DNA from: JANNVK01 sp031430435
Lineage (GTDB): Bacteria; Acidobacteriota; Blastocatellia; Pyrinomonadales; Pyrinomonadaceae
Direction: 5' to 3'
Assembly: GCA_031430435.1 (NCBI GenBank)
Contig: JANPBM010000110.1
Location: forward strand, 124,001-188,000
Length of the DNA stretch: 64,000 bases
Both the position numbers and the translations under genes were made by a program. Of this stretch, positions 51,468-60,917 are shown in pieces; the stretch's first letter is position 1; every line of letters starts with the position of its first letter. The notes beneath the pieces were generated by a model that saw only the letters and a program-made list of their open reading frames with translations, searched no databases and was not told the DNA's origin.

Positions 51468-53649
51468 ATTCGATAATCTCAAATTGCACAAATTGAGTCG
51501 AGATTTTATATTTTTCTTTGGCGAGCGTGTCGGTTACGACAACTTGTAAAACATATTCGCCGACTTCCATCCGATTTCCGAGTGTCATTGCTCCGAGTCC
51601 TTTTATTTGATTAAAATCAGTTTGATTAGCAAGCGGAATTTCCGTCGTTTTTCCTTCTAAAAGCAGTTTACCGTTGCGAAAAACTCGCAGTTGCGCTTGC
51701 AGATTCGGCTTTTGTGTCTGTTTGTCAAACACCGCGTTATAAACCTCGAAACCGTAACGAACGATTGTACCTTGGCGAAATCGTCGTAACGCCGTATCGG
51801 TCAGCGGATCGGCAGTAATTTTATCGGGCTGAATCTGTCCGCTCATTTCCTTGTTAAAACCTTCGACTGTTTGGTTTTCCAAAACTAAACTTGAAACCAA
51901 TAAACGATTCTTTTTGATGTCGGGGATTTCAATAAATTGACTCGCCGAACCGACTTTTTCCGAACCGCTGTCGCGCAACGCAACCCGCATCTGATACGCT
52001 CCCGGTTTTTTGATCGGCACCACAAAATTATAAACAAAACCTTTTTCCAAAATTTGCTTATACGCTTCGCCCGATAGAGTCAGCGTGTAACCTTTGGCAA
52101 GTTGGTCAACCAAAACTCCGTTATCGCCAAAAGTCATCGCCACCACATCAAAAGTTAATTTATGTTTTCCGTCGGGTTCGTCCGAAAATTTCAAATCTTT
52201 GGCGTTAATGTGCAATAACGGGCGAATATATGCGCCGAATTTTGCGTCGTTTGCATAAAGCGCGTTCAGGCTCAAACTAATATCGTTTTTTGCAAACGGC
52301 GATGTAATTGCGTTTACAATTTGCAGATACGGCGTGGTCAATTTGGCGGCGGCGGTTGTTTTTTCCGTATCCGTGTCCGAGGTGCCGAAAAATCCGCTGC
52401 GATAGCGAACTTTCAAATTCGGACGTTTAACTTTGACGATCAGTTTGTTGAAACGCCGTGTTTTCGCGTCGAATGTCTCGCCGTCGGGTTGATAACCGAT
52501 TAAATAATAGCCTTTTTGGTCGTCGAGCATCCGTTGGATTCCGCCGCTCAAATCGTTGTTGTTGACGATGGCGATTCCGCCGGTTTCTTTGGCAATTTCC
52601 CGCAAAGTCGATTGCGTTTCAAATAACGTTTCTTTTCGGTCGGAAACTTGTTGGTCAACTTGTTCTTGCGTCAAATCCGAAGTGTTGTCCGAAGCGGAAA
52701 CGCCGAGAGTTTGCAAACCGCGCGCGTCCATTGTGTAAACCACGACGGACGAACGATTTGCGAGATCGACCAAACTGCGCAACGCCGTAAAAATCGTCGA
52801 ATTCCCTTCTTTGAAACCGTTCCGATTTATCTCGGTCAACGAAAAACCGTCGGACAAAAGCATCACCGATTTGCGTCCGGGCAAATCTTTCATGCCTTTG
52901 ATAACATAATTCAAAGCACCCAACGTGCCGGTTGCAAAAAGGCTTGCCCGAAAATTTGCCGCTTCGCGTTCGCGTCCTTTTGCCTCTTTGTAATCTTCGT
53001 CGGATTGTGAACTGTCCGAGTTTTTTCGTTGGTCAGCCGCCGATGATTCAATCGGAGCAAACGCCCCGATTCCGCCTGAACCTTGCGGATTCCAACGAAC
53101 TTTTTCAATCGCCGCATAAAGTTGGCGTTTGTCCGAAGTAAATTGTTGCAACGCCCCGATTCCGCCGCCTGTTCGGATAATTGCAACCAAATCGCCGTCT
53201 TGCATCTGTTCATCGACAAATTTTTTCAACGCCCGCCGCACAAACGCCGTGCTTTCAAACGACAGATTTAAATCGTCAACTACCACGGCAACGGTTCGCC
53301 GCACGTTTTCAAGTTTGATTCGGGCAGTCGGAAGCGGAATCATCAATTTTGTGTCGGCTGAATTCGGAGTCGGCGAAGGCGAAGGTTTTACCTCGGTTTG
53401 CGTTTGAATAAAAGAAAAGTTTGTAATGTTCTGCTTATCTTTATTCTCGAAAATTTCAAAATCTTCGGCTTTCAAATCAGTTATAATTTTACCTTTGGCA
53501 TCGGTTACGGTAACGTCGATTTGAATCAGCGAAGTATTGATGACAACAACATCATCATCGTTTGTTTTCGGTGTCGGTGTCGGCGTTTGGGCAAGCAAAG
53601 AGAAAGCCGAAAAGATGATGATTAAAACCGCGAGAAATAGATTTTTCAT
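51466..53649 (-). CDS. Exported VWFA-related protein of the acidobacterial type
   Basis: 727 residues with a signal peptide (ending SLLAQ) and a Thr/Pro-rich linker. Residues about 35-80 (IQIDVTVTDAKGKIITDLKAEDFEIFENKDKQNITNFSF) are the FMN-like entry block typical of the 'VWFA-related Acidobacterial domain' family, followed by a vWA domain (VAVVVDDLNLSFEST, GDLVAIIRTGGGIGALQQFTSD, RKSVMLLSDGFSLTE, VVVYTMDARGLQTLG). Metal-site residues are partly altered (DDLNLS). The C-terminal 300 residues are beta-rich. Function unknown; the family is expanded in Acidobacteria. Confidence 0.92.
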   Translation of the reverse strand: MKNLFLAVLIIIFSAFSLLAQTPTPTPKTNDDDVVVINTSLIQIDVTVTDAKGKIITDLKAEDFEIFENKDKQNITNFSFIQTQTEVKPSPSPTPNSADTKLMIPLPTARIKLENVRRTVAVVVDDLNLSFESTAFVRRALKKFVDEQMQDGDLVAIIRTGGGIGALQQFTSDKRQLYAAIEKVRWNPQGSGGIGAFAPIESSAADQRKNSDSSQSDEDYKEAKGREREAANFRASLFATGTLGALNYVIKGMKDLPGRKSVMLLSDGFSLTEINRNGFKEGNSTIFTALRSLVDLANRSSVVVYTMDARGLQTLGVSASDNTSDLTQEQVDQQVSDRKETLFETQSTLREIAKETGGIAIVNNNDLSGGIQRMLDDQKGYYLIGYQPDGETFDAKTRRFNKLIVKVKRPNLKVRYRSGFFGTSDTDTEKTTAAAKLTTPYLQIVNAITSPFAKNDISLSLNALYANDAKFGAYIRPLLHINAKDLKFSDEPDGKHKLTFDVVAMTFGDNGVLVDQLAKGYTLTLSGEAYKQILEKGFVYNFVVPIKKPGAYQMRVALRDSGSEKVGSASQFIEIPDIKKNRLLVSSLVLENQTVEGFNKEMSGQIQPDKITADPLTDTALRRFRQGTIVRYGFEVYNAVFDKQTQKPNLQAQLRVFRNGKLLLEGKTTEIPLANQTDFNQIKGLGAMTLGNRMEVGEYVLQVVVTDTLAKEKYKISTQFVQFEIIE

Positions 53650-53683
53650 TTCAAACTCCTAAAAAACAAAGTGTTTTGCAGTT

Positions 53684-53711
53684 ATCATATACCAAATCGG
53701 TTTTCTTGCAA
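53684..53711 (-). promoter_or_regulatory. Promoter of the VWFA-related gene
   Basis: Minus strand TTGCAA (53706-53711), 16-base spacer, TATGAT (53684-53689), followed by an AGGAG ribosome-binding site before the ATG at 53649. Confidence 0.55.
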
Positions 53712-53933
53712 ATGTTTTAGTTTAACGAAAAGACAATTCAGCCGTGAAAATAACCGATGGCTTGAAAAGTTGAAGATTGCCGAAAACTATTATGTTGATT
53801 GATTTGACGAGGTTATCGATCGGAAAGAGCAAAAAAATTGCAGAATCACGCACAAAGCAAAAGTATATTTCACTATTGCTTTGCACGGAATTCTGCTTGT
53901 TATCAACCAACCTTTTTTGGGTTCAAGTTTATA

Positions 53934-56480
53934 TTATTTACATTTCGAGTAACCGCAATCACGGCAAAAATCACAACCGCTCGCGTGTTCGAGCTGTCCG
54001 CTGCATTCGGGACAACTGCCGATCAAACTCGACATTTTTGTTTCCGTGTAAGCTGTAACTTCGGGCGTTTCAACTGCTTCCGACTTCATGATTTGACGTT
54101 CGGATTCAGGCTGATCGCTCAATCTGCGGCGAGTTAAAAGCAAACATTCGGCAACAGCTTGTTCGGGCGAAGTCAACAATCTTTCGTTAAACCAGACGGC
54201 GTGTGTGCCTGTAACTTTGTTCAAACTTTTCGCTACATCCTTAACCTTGAAACCGCCGCGAAGCATTTTCGATGCAAGCAATCCGACACCTTCGGAAATC
54301 GGTCCGGTTGCAAATGCTTCCAAAATTCGGTCGCCGTTGTGATTTACCGTAACGTAAAGATTTCGTCCGTCGAACGGAATTCTCCAAGTTGAACCTTGCA
54401 GTTCACGCGGACGTTTTGTGCGTTCCGATTCATCTAATTTCGCAACTGCAACTTGTTTAACCGCAACAACTTCCGCTTTTTCTTCAACTGCAATTTCAGG
54501 TTTCTTTTCTTCGGCTTTCATCGAAGTTAAAACTTGTCCGTCGCGTGAACCGTCGCGGTAATATGAAACGCATTTGCAACCCAAATCACGGGCTAAACGG
54601 TAAAGTTCGTCAACCGATTCAACTGTATCATCGTTTGCACCGTTGCAAGTTTTGCTCACGGAGTTATCAACATTTCGTTGTGCCGCCGCCAAAACTTGGA
54701 CGTGTTGTTTCGAGGTAATATCCATCGCCGAAATAAAATATGACGGCAATTTATCTTGATTATCAACCACGAATTGAGCCGCAGTTTTGATTGATTCTTC
54801 GTTCGTTTGGTCAACCGTAATTCCCAACGCCTCAGCCGCCAGCGTATGAACATATGTACGCGTACCGATTGTGTCTTGGCGAACATACGCCCACGAAAAA
54901 TTAGGTTCGCAACCCGAAGAAGTTTCGGCAACCAACGAAATTGTTCCCGTCGGTGCAATCGTCGTTGTTTCATAATTTCGCGGTGTCAGCGGAATATCGC
55001 GTGAAATTCCGAGTTCATCGTAAATAAATTTGGCATACGCTTCGCGGTTTGCCTCGAATTCGGGGAAAGTTCCTTTTTCCGCACCCAATTTCAATGAACA
55101 AAGCCACGATTCTCGGCGGACAAATCCCATTACTTTATCCATCAACTCAATCGAATCGGCACTGCCGTAAGTTGCTTTCAATTTCAAACATAAATCTGCA
55201 AAACCCATAATTCCGAGTCCGACCGGACGGGTGCGTTTAACCACGTCATCAATCGAATCGAGCGGAAAATATCCGGCATCAACCACGTTATCCAAAAACT
55301 GCATCGAAAGATGTACAGCCCGCCGTAATCTGTCCCAATCAACACATTCGTCGGCATTCAAACCGTCGCCGATTTTCGTGTAAAATTTAGATAAATCAAT
55401 ACTTCCGAGGTTGCACGAATTTGAAAAGTGTAAAAATTGTTCGCCGCACGGATTACTCGCATAAATCGGTCCCATCGACTCCATCATGTGATTATGACGA
55501 TTTACTTGGTCAATGAACGCGATTCCGGGTTCGGCGTATTTGTGTGCCGAAGCGATAATTCTGTTCCAAATATCAAGTGCGTAAATCATTCCGGCTTGCG
55601 GTTGTTCTTCAATTGTACACTCGCTTAAATCTGCCGCGTCAAATGCTTTTTTGTCGGCAAAGGTCAGAGTCGTGCCGTCTTTTTGGCGATAAACCACATA
55701 CGCTTCGCCGCTTAACGGATCAAGGACTTTTTGCGTCCATTTTTCGCCTTTAAACTCGGTTTGAAACCATTCTTTGCGTTCGACTGCTTCCATAAAAGCA
55801 TCGGTTACATTGACGGTAATGTTAAAATTTGTGAGCGAATTTTGGTCGTTTTTGGCGTGAATAAAACGTAAAACATCGGGGTGCGAAACACGCATCATTC
55901 CCATATTCGCGCCGCGTCGAACGCCGCCTTGTTTGACAACTTCGGTCATCGTATTGACGATGTTCATAAACGAAACAGGTCCCGACGCAACCCCGCGAGT
56001 CGAATTAACCATCGCGCCTGCGGGACGCAAAAACTCGTACGTCATTCCCGTTCCGCCGCCGGTTTGGTGAATAATCGCGGCAGATTGGGCGTGTTCCATA
56101 ATTTCTTCGATTGAATCCGAAACTTTCAGCACAAAACACGCGGCAAGCTGTCCGTGCGGTTTTCCCGCGTTGACAAGACACGGCGTGTTCGGCACAAATT
56201 CGCGGTTAAGCATAACTTCGCTCATATTCGAATAAAACAAATCACGTTTCATCGAATCGCTTTCAGAGGTCGAAACGTGGCTGACCACGCGACGTACAAT
56301 ATCATTCCAATTTTCTATTCCTTCGCCTTTTTCGTTTTTTAACGAATATCGTTTATTGACAACTTTTTCACCGTTCAAACCGATTGGTTTGATTTCGCGT
56401 TTCTTTGCTGTTCCGGCACCGTTTCCTCCGTTGGTTGAGACAGTATTATTAGACACAGTTTGTTCAAAGAGATTACTCAT
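53934..56480 (-). CDS. nrdJ: Adenosylcobalamin-dependent (class II) ribonucleotide reductase
   Basis: 848 residues: VPNTPCLVNAGKPHGQLAACFVLKVSDS near the N-terminus, GGTGMTYEFLRPAGA, NPCGEQFLHFSNSCNLGSIDLSKF (catalytic Cys and Glu), and APTGTISLVAETSSGCEPNFSWAYVR. The C-terminal tail is a zinc-ribbon-like CPECSGQLEHASGCDFCRDCGYSKC that regenerates the active-site thiols. It reduces ribonucleotides to deoxyribonucleotides with a B12-generated radical and works with or without oxygen. The gene has a long leader, a consensus promoter and an NrdR box. A downstream 284-base spacer to 53650 shows nothing notable. Confidence 0.96.
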   Translation of the reverse strand: MSNLFEQTVSNNTVSTNGGNGAGTAKKREIKPIGLNGEKVVNKRYSLKNEKGEGIENWNDIVRRVVSHVSTSESDSMKRDLFYSNMSEVMLNREFVPNTPCLVNAGKPHGQLAACFVLKVSDSIEEIMEHAQSAAIIHQTGGGTGMTYEFLRPAGAMVNSTRGVASGPVSFMNIVNTMTEVVKQGGVRRGANMGMMRVSHPDVLRFIHAKNDQNSLTNFNITVNVTDAFMEAVERKEWFQTEFKGEKWTQKVLDPLSGEAYVVYRQKDGTTLTFADKKAFDAADLSECTIEEQPQAGMIYALDIWNRIIASAHKYAEPGIAFIDQVNRHNHMMESMGPIYASNPCGEQFLHFSNSCNLGSIDLSKFYTKIGDGLNADECVDWDRLRRAVHLSMQFLDNVVDAGYFPLDSIDDVVKRTRPVGLGIMGFADLCLKLKATYGSADSIELMDKVMGFVRRESWLCSLKLGAEKGTFPEFEANREAYAKFIYDELGISRDIPLTPRNYETTTIAPTGTISLVAETSSGCEPNFSWAYVRQDTIGTRTYVHTLAAEALGITVDQTNEESIKTAAQFVVDNQDKLPSYFISAMDITSKQHVQVLAAAQRNVDNSVSKTCNGANDDTVESVDELYRLARDLGCKCVSYYRDGSRDGQVLTSMKAEEKKPEIAVEEKAEVVAVKQVAVAKLDESERTKRPRELQGSTWRIPFDGRNLYVTVNHNGDRILEAFATGPISEGVGLLASKMLRGGFKVKDVAKSLNKVTGTHAVWFNERLLTSPEQAVAECLLLTRRRLSDQPESERQIMKSEAVETPEVTAYTETKMSSLIGSCPECSGQLEHASGCDFCRDCGYSKCK

Positions 56481-56554
56481 AATTTATTTATTCACCTTAT
56501 TTTGCGTTGCTTTTTTGCAATGATTTTTTATAAACCTTAAACTGATTTGATAGA

Positions 56555-56593
56555 TTGGCAACCGTTGAACTCTCTCGTTTAACGGGTTTCCAA
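56555..56593 (-). ncRNA. Stem-loop in the nrdJ leader
   Basis: In the predicted roughly 160-base leader, TTGG/CCAA (56555-56558, 56590-56593) encloses, across a small internal loop, a 9-bp stem (56562-56570 with 56577-56585, one G-T pair) with loop GAGAGA on the sense strand. No T run follows, so it is not a simple terminator. It does not show a B12-box, so it is not an evident cobalamin riboswitch. Confidence 0.45.
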
Positions 56594-56643
56594 TTAAGAT
56601 TTCATCGAACTTTTGAGTTTATTTTTTTGTTAAGACAAGGTGA

Positions 56644-56672
56644 AATATACCTAAGAATTTTTGTGGTGTCAA
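56644..56672 (-). promoter_or_regulatory. Consensus promoter of nrdJ
   Basis: Minus strand TTGACA (56667-56672), 17-base spacer, TATATT (56644-56649). The start site would be near 56637, giving a leader of about 157 bases. Confidence 0.85.
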
Positions 56673-56680
56673 TATAAAAA

Positions 56681-56698
56681 AGCACAATATCTTGTGCT
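56681..56698. promoter_or_regulatory. NrdR box upstream of nrdJ
   Basis: AGCACAATATCTTGTGCT is a palindrome that matches the NrdR consensus CACWATATATWGTG at all but one position. It lies 8 bases upstream of the -35 element. NrdR represses ribonucleotide reductase genes when dATP is high. Confidence 0.8.
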
Positions 56699-56823
56699 TG
56701 CGTAAAAAAAAATCGCAACAGAAAGCGTAAGCTAATGTAAAATCTAGGGTTTCCGTGTTTGAAATATATTTGCAGGCGTGAAATTTTTTTTGCGTTTTTG
56801 AATGAAAACGGGTGATTTGATTA

Positions 56824-56857
56824 TTCGCTTCAAGTTTTTACTAAAAACTGAAGCGAA
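56824..56857 (-). terminator. Strong 3' hairpin of the peptide/receptor operon
   Basis: 16 base pairs with one bulge (56824-56832 with 56849-56857, and 56834-56840 with 56842-56848, the inner pairs opening to form the loop). It includes the receptor's last codons and stop. No T tract follows, so it may protect the 3' end or give Rho-assisted termination. Confidence 0.6.
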
Positions 56858-59417
56858 ATCCGAAAACTACCTTTCTCGCTTGGTCTGAAGATGTTGGTTT
56901 TAGAAAAAACTGAGAAGTTTGAACGCCGACAAAATTCCTGAAATTTGTTTGATTTAAAAGGTTTTCGGCAGTTGCATAAAATTTCAACGAAAATCTTTTG
57001 TCTGAATCGGTAAAATCAAAACCTGTGGCTGATTCACCTGAATTCGTAGCCATTCCGAAACTTTTTCCGTCATCTTTATTTTTCTTTTTGATGAATGAAA
57101 AGGCGTAGCTGAAACTTAAATCTAATTGCTTTCGCCACGTCCCGCGTTGGCTGTTACGTCTGGTTCCGAAAGGTCTGTCATTGAAAACTGTATCGTTATT
57201 GTTATCCTTTCCGGTCGTAATTGTAAAAGGCAAAGGTGAATTTATCGCGTAATTCCCCGAAAGTCGCAAGCCTTTTCTGATTGTCCAACTCCAACTTGTA
57301 GAAAATCGATGTCGTTGATCGTTATTTGCAAATGAACGGTCAAGTTTCAAATCGTAATTATCGCTCGGCAGTCCGAAAATTCCGTTATTATCAGAAATAG
57401 TTTTTGATAAGCCGTAATTAAAATAAAAACTGATATTCTTTCGCAAACTTCCGTTAAGCCCTATATCCAAAGAGTTTTTGACAAAAAACGCGGAAGATTC
57501 AATGTTTATAATGTTACCGAAATTTGAATTCGGGCGAATTCCGTCAATCGGTGCATTTATATTTCGGCTGCGAAATTGACGAACGCCTTTTTGATAAACA
57601 TAACCGGCTCGCAAACTCAATTTTTTGTTTAAACGGCTTTCTGCGGCGAACGACAGATGAGAGATGTACGGATTTTTGAGATTTGCGTCCGGTTGCCAAT
57701 AACTTCTCGGTAGCGTTTGGCTTGTTCCGCCTAAGAAGGGATTCGGAAAACTTGGGTTAATGATAATTGTTTCACTCGGTTGTGAAATATCGTTACTTAA
57801 AATTATTGATAAATTGCGTGTTTCCAACCAATTGTAAAAAACTCCGCCGCCGCCGCGAAATGTTAATTTGCCTGTTTTCAATGGCGACCAAGTAAACCCG
57901 AATCTGGGAGAAAAATTATTCTGATCTTTCAAATTGTTTTGCACTTCGTAACGCAACCCGAAACTTAAACTTAAATTTTTCTTTACTCTCCAATCGTCTT
58001 GGATAAAAATACCTGCCTGAATTTGTGAAAGATTAACTTTTCTATTTGCAACATTTTGTATAAATATCGCAGGTTTTGACAAAGTAAAATCAGCTAAACT
58101 CGAAAAAATAAATGTCCCGTTTTTGTTTGTTTCAGAAGTTTCGTTTCGGCGTTCATACTCTGTTTGCAAACCTATTTTCAAAGCGTGATTTTTGTAGCCG
58201 AACAACAAATTATCGGCAAACATAAATGATTGTTTTGAATTACGGCTGAAGTTCCCTGCACCTCCGCGTGAAAAAGAATCAAGCACAATAATACTGACAT
58301 TTTCATTCTGCGGAAGCGTATGTAAAGTTTCACTTTTGAGTTCAAACCTAATTTCATTTAAGTATTTATTGCCGATATAACCTGATTCAGAGACTCGGAG
58401 TTGATGTGAACGGTTATTTGTATCAAATGCCTTCTCAGCTAAATTAAATCCGCCGACACCTAAGTTTTTTGCACTCGAATCAGTAAATTCATAATCAAAT
58501 TTCACGTTATGATATTTTGATAAATTTTGGTTAACAGTTGTGTTTATTAAAGTAAAATTTTCTTTGCCGGAGATTGAATTATTAATATTACCTGTCGGCA
58601 AAATAGCATTTATATTTTGTGGATTAAAGTTTCTGATGTCGGCAATCACAAGTGAAAAATTGGTCTTATTCTTTTTTATCGGTCCGTTTATATAGAATGT
58701 TGTATTTTTTGATTGTTCGGGAAAGCGTTCAGGCGAAAAAGAGTTTCTCGCATTTAACGATTCATCGTTGAAATTAAAGGATAATGAACCGCTGAATTTT
58801 TGATTTCCGGGTTTAGACGAAATGTTGATATAGGTAAACCCGAGTTCGTGATTTTCGGCGTCAAACGAACTTCTGACAATTCGGATTGAAGCAATCTGAG
58901 ATTTTTGCGGCAAATTTCCTCCCGTAAATCCGTCAACTTTAATAACTGCATTCGGATCGCCGGCTATTTGCTTTAACTCTTTTTCCATTTCTTTCGGATC
59001 GTCGGACAATGCTTCAATTTGGTCTTTGGTCAGAAAACCGCTAAACGCCTCGTCAACTGATTTTTCTTGCTCGGATTGGTCAACCTCAACCTTTTCAACA
59101 ACTTCAGCAAGTTCAAGTTTTACCGTTAAATCATTTTTACCCTCAACTATTTCAATTTCTTGCGAGTGATTTTTAAAACCTGCGGCTTGAATTTCCAATA
59201 AATACCTGCCTTGCTCAATTTTAGAAACAATAATCTCTTGCGGGTTTTCTTTGTTTATCTCCTTAATAATTTTGTTGTTTAATTTTAGTTTGACGGAAAT
59301 ATTCGGAACAAGCGAAGAGTTTTGATCGACAATTTGCAAACGTAAAGAGGTTGATTGAGCAAACACACATTTTGCAACCAGTAGAAGAAATAGAATTGGA
59401 ATAATTAGTGTTCTCAT
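56841..59417 (-). CDS. Oar-like TonB-dependent receptor/outer-membrane beta-barrel
   Basis: 858 residues with a signal peptide (ending KCVFAQ). Residues about 24-110 are a carboxypeptidase-regulatory-like beta domain (LRLQIVDQNSSLVPNISVKLKL, QGRYLLEIQAAGFKNHSQEIEI). About 120-215 resemble a plug (DPNAVIKVDGFTGGNLPQKSQIASIRIVRSSFDAENHELGFTYINISSKPG). The rest is a barrel (LNEIRFELKSETLHTL, NFSPRFGFTWSPLKTGKLTFRGGGGVFYNWLETRN) ending in an aromatic FGFRFSF terminus typical of outer-membrane proteins. A clear TonB box is not obvious. Last gene of a four-gene operon with a small secreted Cys peptide. Confidence 0.85.
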   Translation of the reverse strand: MRTLIIPILFLLLVAKCVFAQSTSLRLQIVDQNSSLVPNISVKLKLNNKIIKEINKENPQEIIVSKIEQGRYLLEIQAAGFKNHSQEIEIVEGKNDLTVKLELAEVVEKVEVDQSEQEKSVDEAFSGFLTKDQIEALSDDPKEMEKELKQIAGDPNAVIKVDGFTGGNLPQKSQIASIRIVRSSFDAENHELGFTYINISSKPGNQKFSGSLSFNFNDESLNARNSFSPERFPEQSKNTTFYINGPIKKNKTNFSLVIADIRNFNPQNINAILPTGNINNSISGKENFTLINTTVNQNLSKYHNVKFDYEFTDSSAKNLGVGGFNLAEKAFDTNNRSHQLRVSESGYIGNKYLNEIRFELKSETLHTLPQNENVSIIVLDSFSRGGAGNFSRNSKQSFMFADNLLFGYKNHALKIGLQTEYERRNETSETNKNGTFIFSSLADFTLSKPAIFIQNVANRKVNLSQIQAGIFIQDDWRVKKNLSLSFGLRYEVQNNLKDQNNFSPRFGFTWSPLKTGKLTFRGGGGVFYNWLETRNLSIILSNDISQPSETIIINPSFPNPFLGGTSQTLPRSYWQPDANLKNPYISHLSFAAESRLNKKLSLRAGYVYQKGVRQFRSRNINAPIDGIRPNSNFGNIINIESSAFFVKNSLDIGLNGSLRKNISFYFNYGLSKTISDNNGIFGLPSDNYDLKLDRSFANNDQRHRFSTSWSWTIRKGLRLSGNYAINSPLPFTITTGKDNNNDTVFNDRPFGTRRNSQRGTWRKQLDLSFSYAFSFIKKKNKDDGKSFGMATNSGESATGFDFTDSDKRFSLKFYATAENLLNQTNFRNFVGVQTSQFFLKPTSSDQARKVVFGFRFSF

Positions 59418-59441
59418 AAAAACTTAGAGACTAAGTCTAAT

Positions 59442-59996
59442 TTACCGAGTTACAAATGTTGATAACTCTTGTTCGTTATTAAAATTGCCTAACCAAACTT
59501 TTTCAGTTTCGCCGTTATTAAGTTTGATGTTAGACGGAAAGTATTTTGAATCTAAAGCGTTCATTAAACTCCCGTTTTCATCTTTCAGAATCGGAAACTT
59601 GACATCATTGTCTTGTGCATATTTTTTGATTACCTCGTCATCTTCAAACATTATTCCAAAAATTTTGCCTTGTTTGTAAATCCGGGACGATGAAATAAGT
59701 TTAAGTTCATTTTTACAGGCATCACAATTACTTATCATAAAAATAATTACCGAATCACCTTTCATCACTTCATCGTAATAATCTTTTTTTTCTGCACTTT
59801 CTATCAGCGGAAACTTTGGAAGTCGGATGTTTGAAAGTCGTTTTTCTTCAACAATGACCGCTTTTTCTTTGCTGCTTAACGCTGGGTTGTCTTTGACAAA
59901 AAATATAAATACAAAAGAAACGGCAACGAACGAAAAGAAAGAAACAACTAAAACAGTCGTTGAAATCGGCACAGGCAGTTTTTTGAGCAGTAACAT
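59442..59996 (-). CDS. Membrane-anchored thioredoxin-like protein
   Basis: 184 residues: an N-terminal membrane helix (about 12-35) and a periplasmic thioredoxin-like domain, with GDSVIIFMISNCDACKNELKLI (CxxC, CDAC), FGIMFEDDEVIKKYAQDNDVKFPILKDENGSLMNAL and a closing LNNGETEKVWLGNF. The tyrosine/proline context of canonical thioredoxins is changed. It may form, break or isomerise disulfides of the four-cysteine peptide encoded in the same operon (inference from context). One base separates it from the upstream gene. Confidence 0.8.
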   Translation of the reverse strand: MLLLKKLPVPISTTVLVVSFFSFVAVSFVFIFFVKDNPALSSKEKAVIVEEKRLSNIRLPKFPLIESAEKKDYYDEVMKGDSVIIFMISNCDACKNELKLISSSRIYKQGKIFGIMFEDDEVIKKYAQDNDVKFPILKDENGSLMNALDSKYFPSNIKLNNGETEKVWLGNFNNEQELSTFVTR

Positions 59997-59997
59997 A

Positions 59998-60855
59998 TTA
60001 TTTCTTCACTTTGAAAGTATCAGATTTAAAGTCAGCATTAACCTTCAGACTTTTAATTATTATTTCCGTGTTGCCGTTAGTCTTAGAAGTACTTTGAGTA
60101 ACAATTTTATGTGCCACAAGTAATCCGGAAACTTCTTTATAATTCGAGTAAAAGCTTTTTTGTTCAATTTGTTTTCCGCTTGCACCTTTCCACGATTTAG
60201 TAAGTAATGAAAGAAGATGTGTTTTTTCGTCAAAGAAAAGCCTGTAAGTTGTGCCGCCTTTTGAGATTGCCTCGATAACATTCACCTTTTTGTTTTCTAA
60301 TTCAGCCGTACCTGTGTATGTAAAATCAAGTGAAACATAAAAAGTCGAGTCAAGCGTTATAGGAAAAAATATATCAAAAGCATCAGATAAAACACCGGAT
60401 TTGCGTTCTTTTGAATCATTCAAACTATTGGCATCAAAATAAGTTATTTTTTGACCTTCTTTGTCAAATAATTCCGTATTTTTGTATACATCATTTCCGT
60501 TTATAATGACCTTTGTTTGTTCAGAGTTTGTAAAATTACCGCCGATAGTTCCTTCGGAATCGATTTCAACATTAAATTTGTCCGGCATTGACCAATTAAG
60601 TTTGGAATTCTCTGATGTAACCCATTCTTGTTCACCTTTCCCGAAATCTACCAAAGAAGTTTTAGACTTACCGTAACTAACCGAGAAACCTTTTATGTCT
60701 TCCGGTTTTATTGTTTTGCAACTTATTTCCTTTGCTTTCCTCAGTATATCTTGGGCTTTAATTCTCTTTGAATCACTTGTTGTTTGTCCGTAAGTTATCA
60801 AGATTACGACAAATAAAACGAATGGCAATAATGTATGTTGATATATTGTTTTCAT
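59998..60855 (-). CDS. Exported LolA/DUF2092-like protein
   Basis: 285 residues with a signal peptide (ending LITYGQ). The body reads as an LolA/LppX-like half-barrel: EVTSENSKLNWSMPDKFNVEIDSEGT, TKVIINGNDVYKNTELFDKEG, DFTYTGTAELENKKVNVIEAISKGGTTYRLFFDEKTHLLSLL, and SKTNGNTEIIIKSLKVNADFKSDTFKVKK. Such proteins carry lipids or lipoproteins across the periplasm, so a role in handling a hydrophobic product is possible. Family assignment rests on pattern only. Second gene of the operon, 62 bases after the peptide gene, with a hairpin between. Confidence 0.7.
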   Translation of the reverse strand: MKTIYQHTLLPFVLFVVILITYGQTTSDSKRIKAQDILRKAKEISCKTIKPEDIKGFSVSYGKSKTSLVDFGKGEQEWVTSENSKLNWSMPDKFNVEIDSEGTIGGNFTNSEQTKVIINGNDVYKNTELFDKEGQKITYFDANSLNDSKERKSGVLSDAFDIFFPITLDSTFYVSLDFTYTGTAELENKKVNVIEAISKGGTTYRLFFDEKTHLLSLLTKSWKGASGKQIEQKSFYSNYKEVSGLLVAHKIVTQSTSKTNGNTEIIIKSLKVNADFKSDTFKVKK

Positions 60856-60870
60856 ATAAAAGATTAGGTA

Positions 60871-60900
60871 AGCAGTGAACCCATTTACGAATTCACTGCT
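60871..60900 (-). promoter_or_regulatory. Intercistronic hairpin after the small-peptide gene
   Basis: A perfect 9-bp stem (60871-60879 with 60892-60900) in the 62-base gap after the peptide stop. Only a weak T-rich stretch follows on the minus strand, so partial termination or mRNA stabilisation is more likely than full termination. Confidence 0.6.
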
Positions 60901-60917
60901 GTTTTGAAAAAATGATA

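Noticed and set aside
56481..56640. Cobalamin riboswitch before nrdJ
   Set aside because: No B12-box-like sequence or the expected multi-stem layout could be found.
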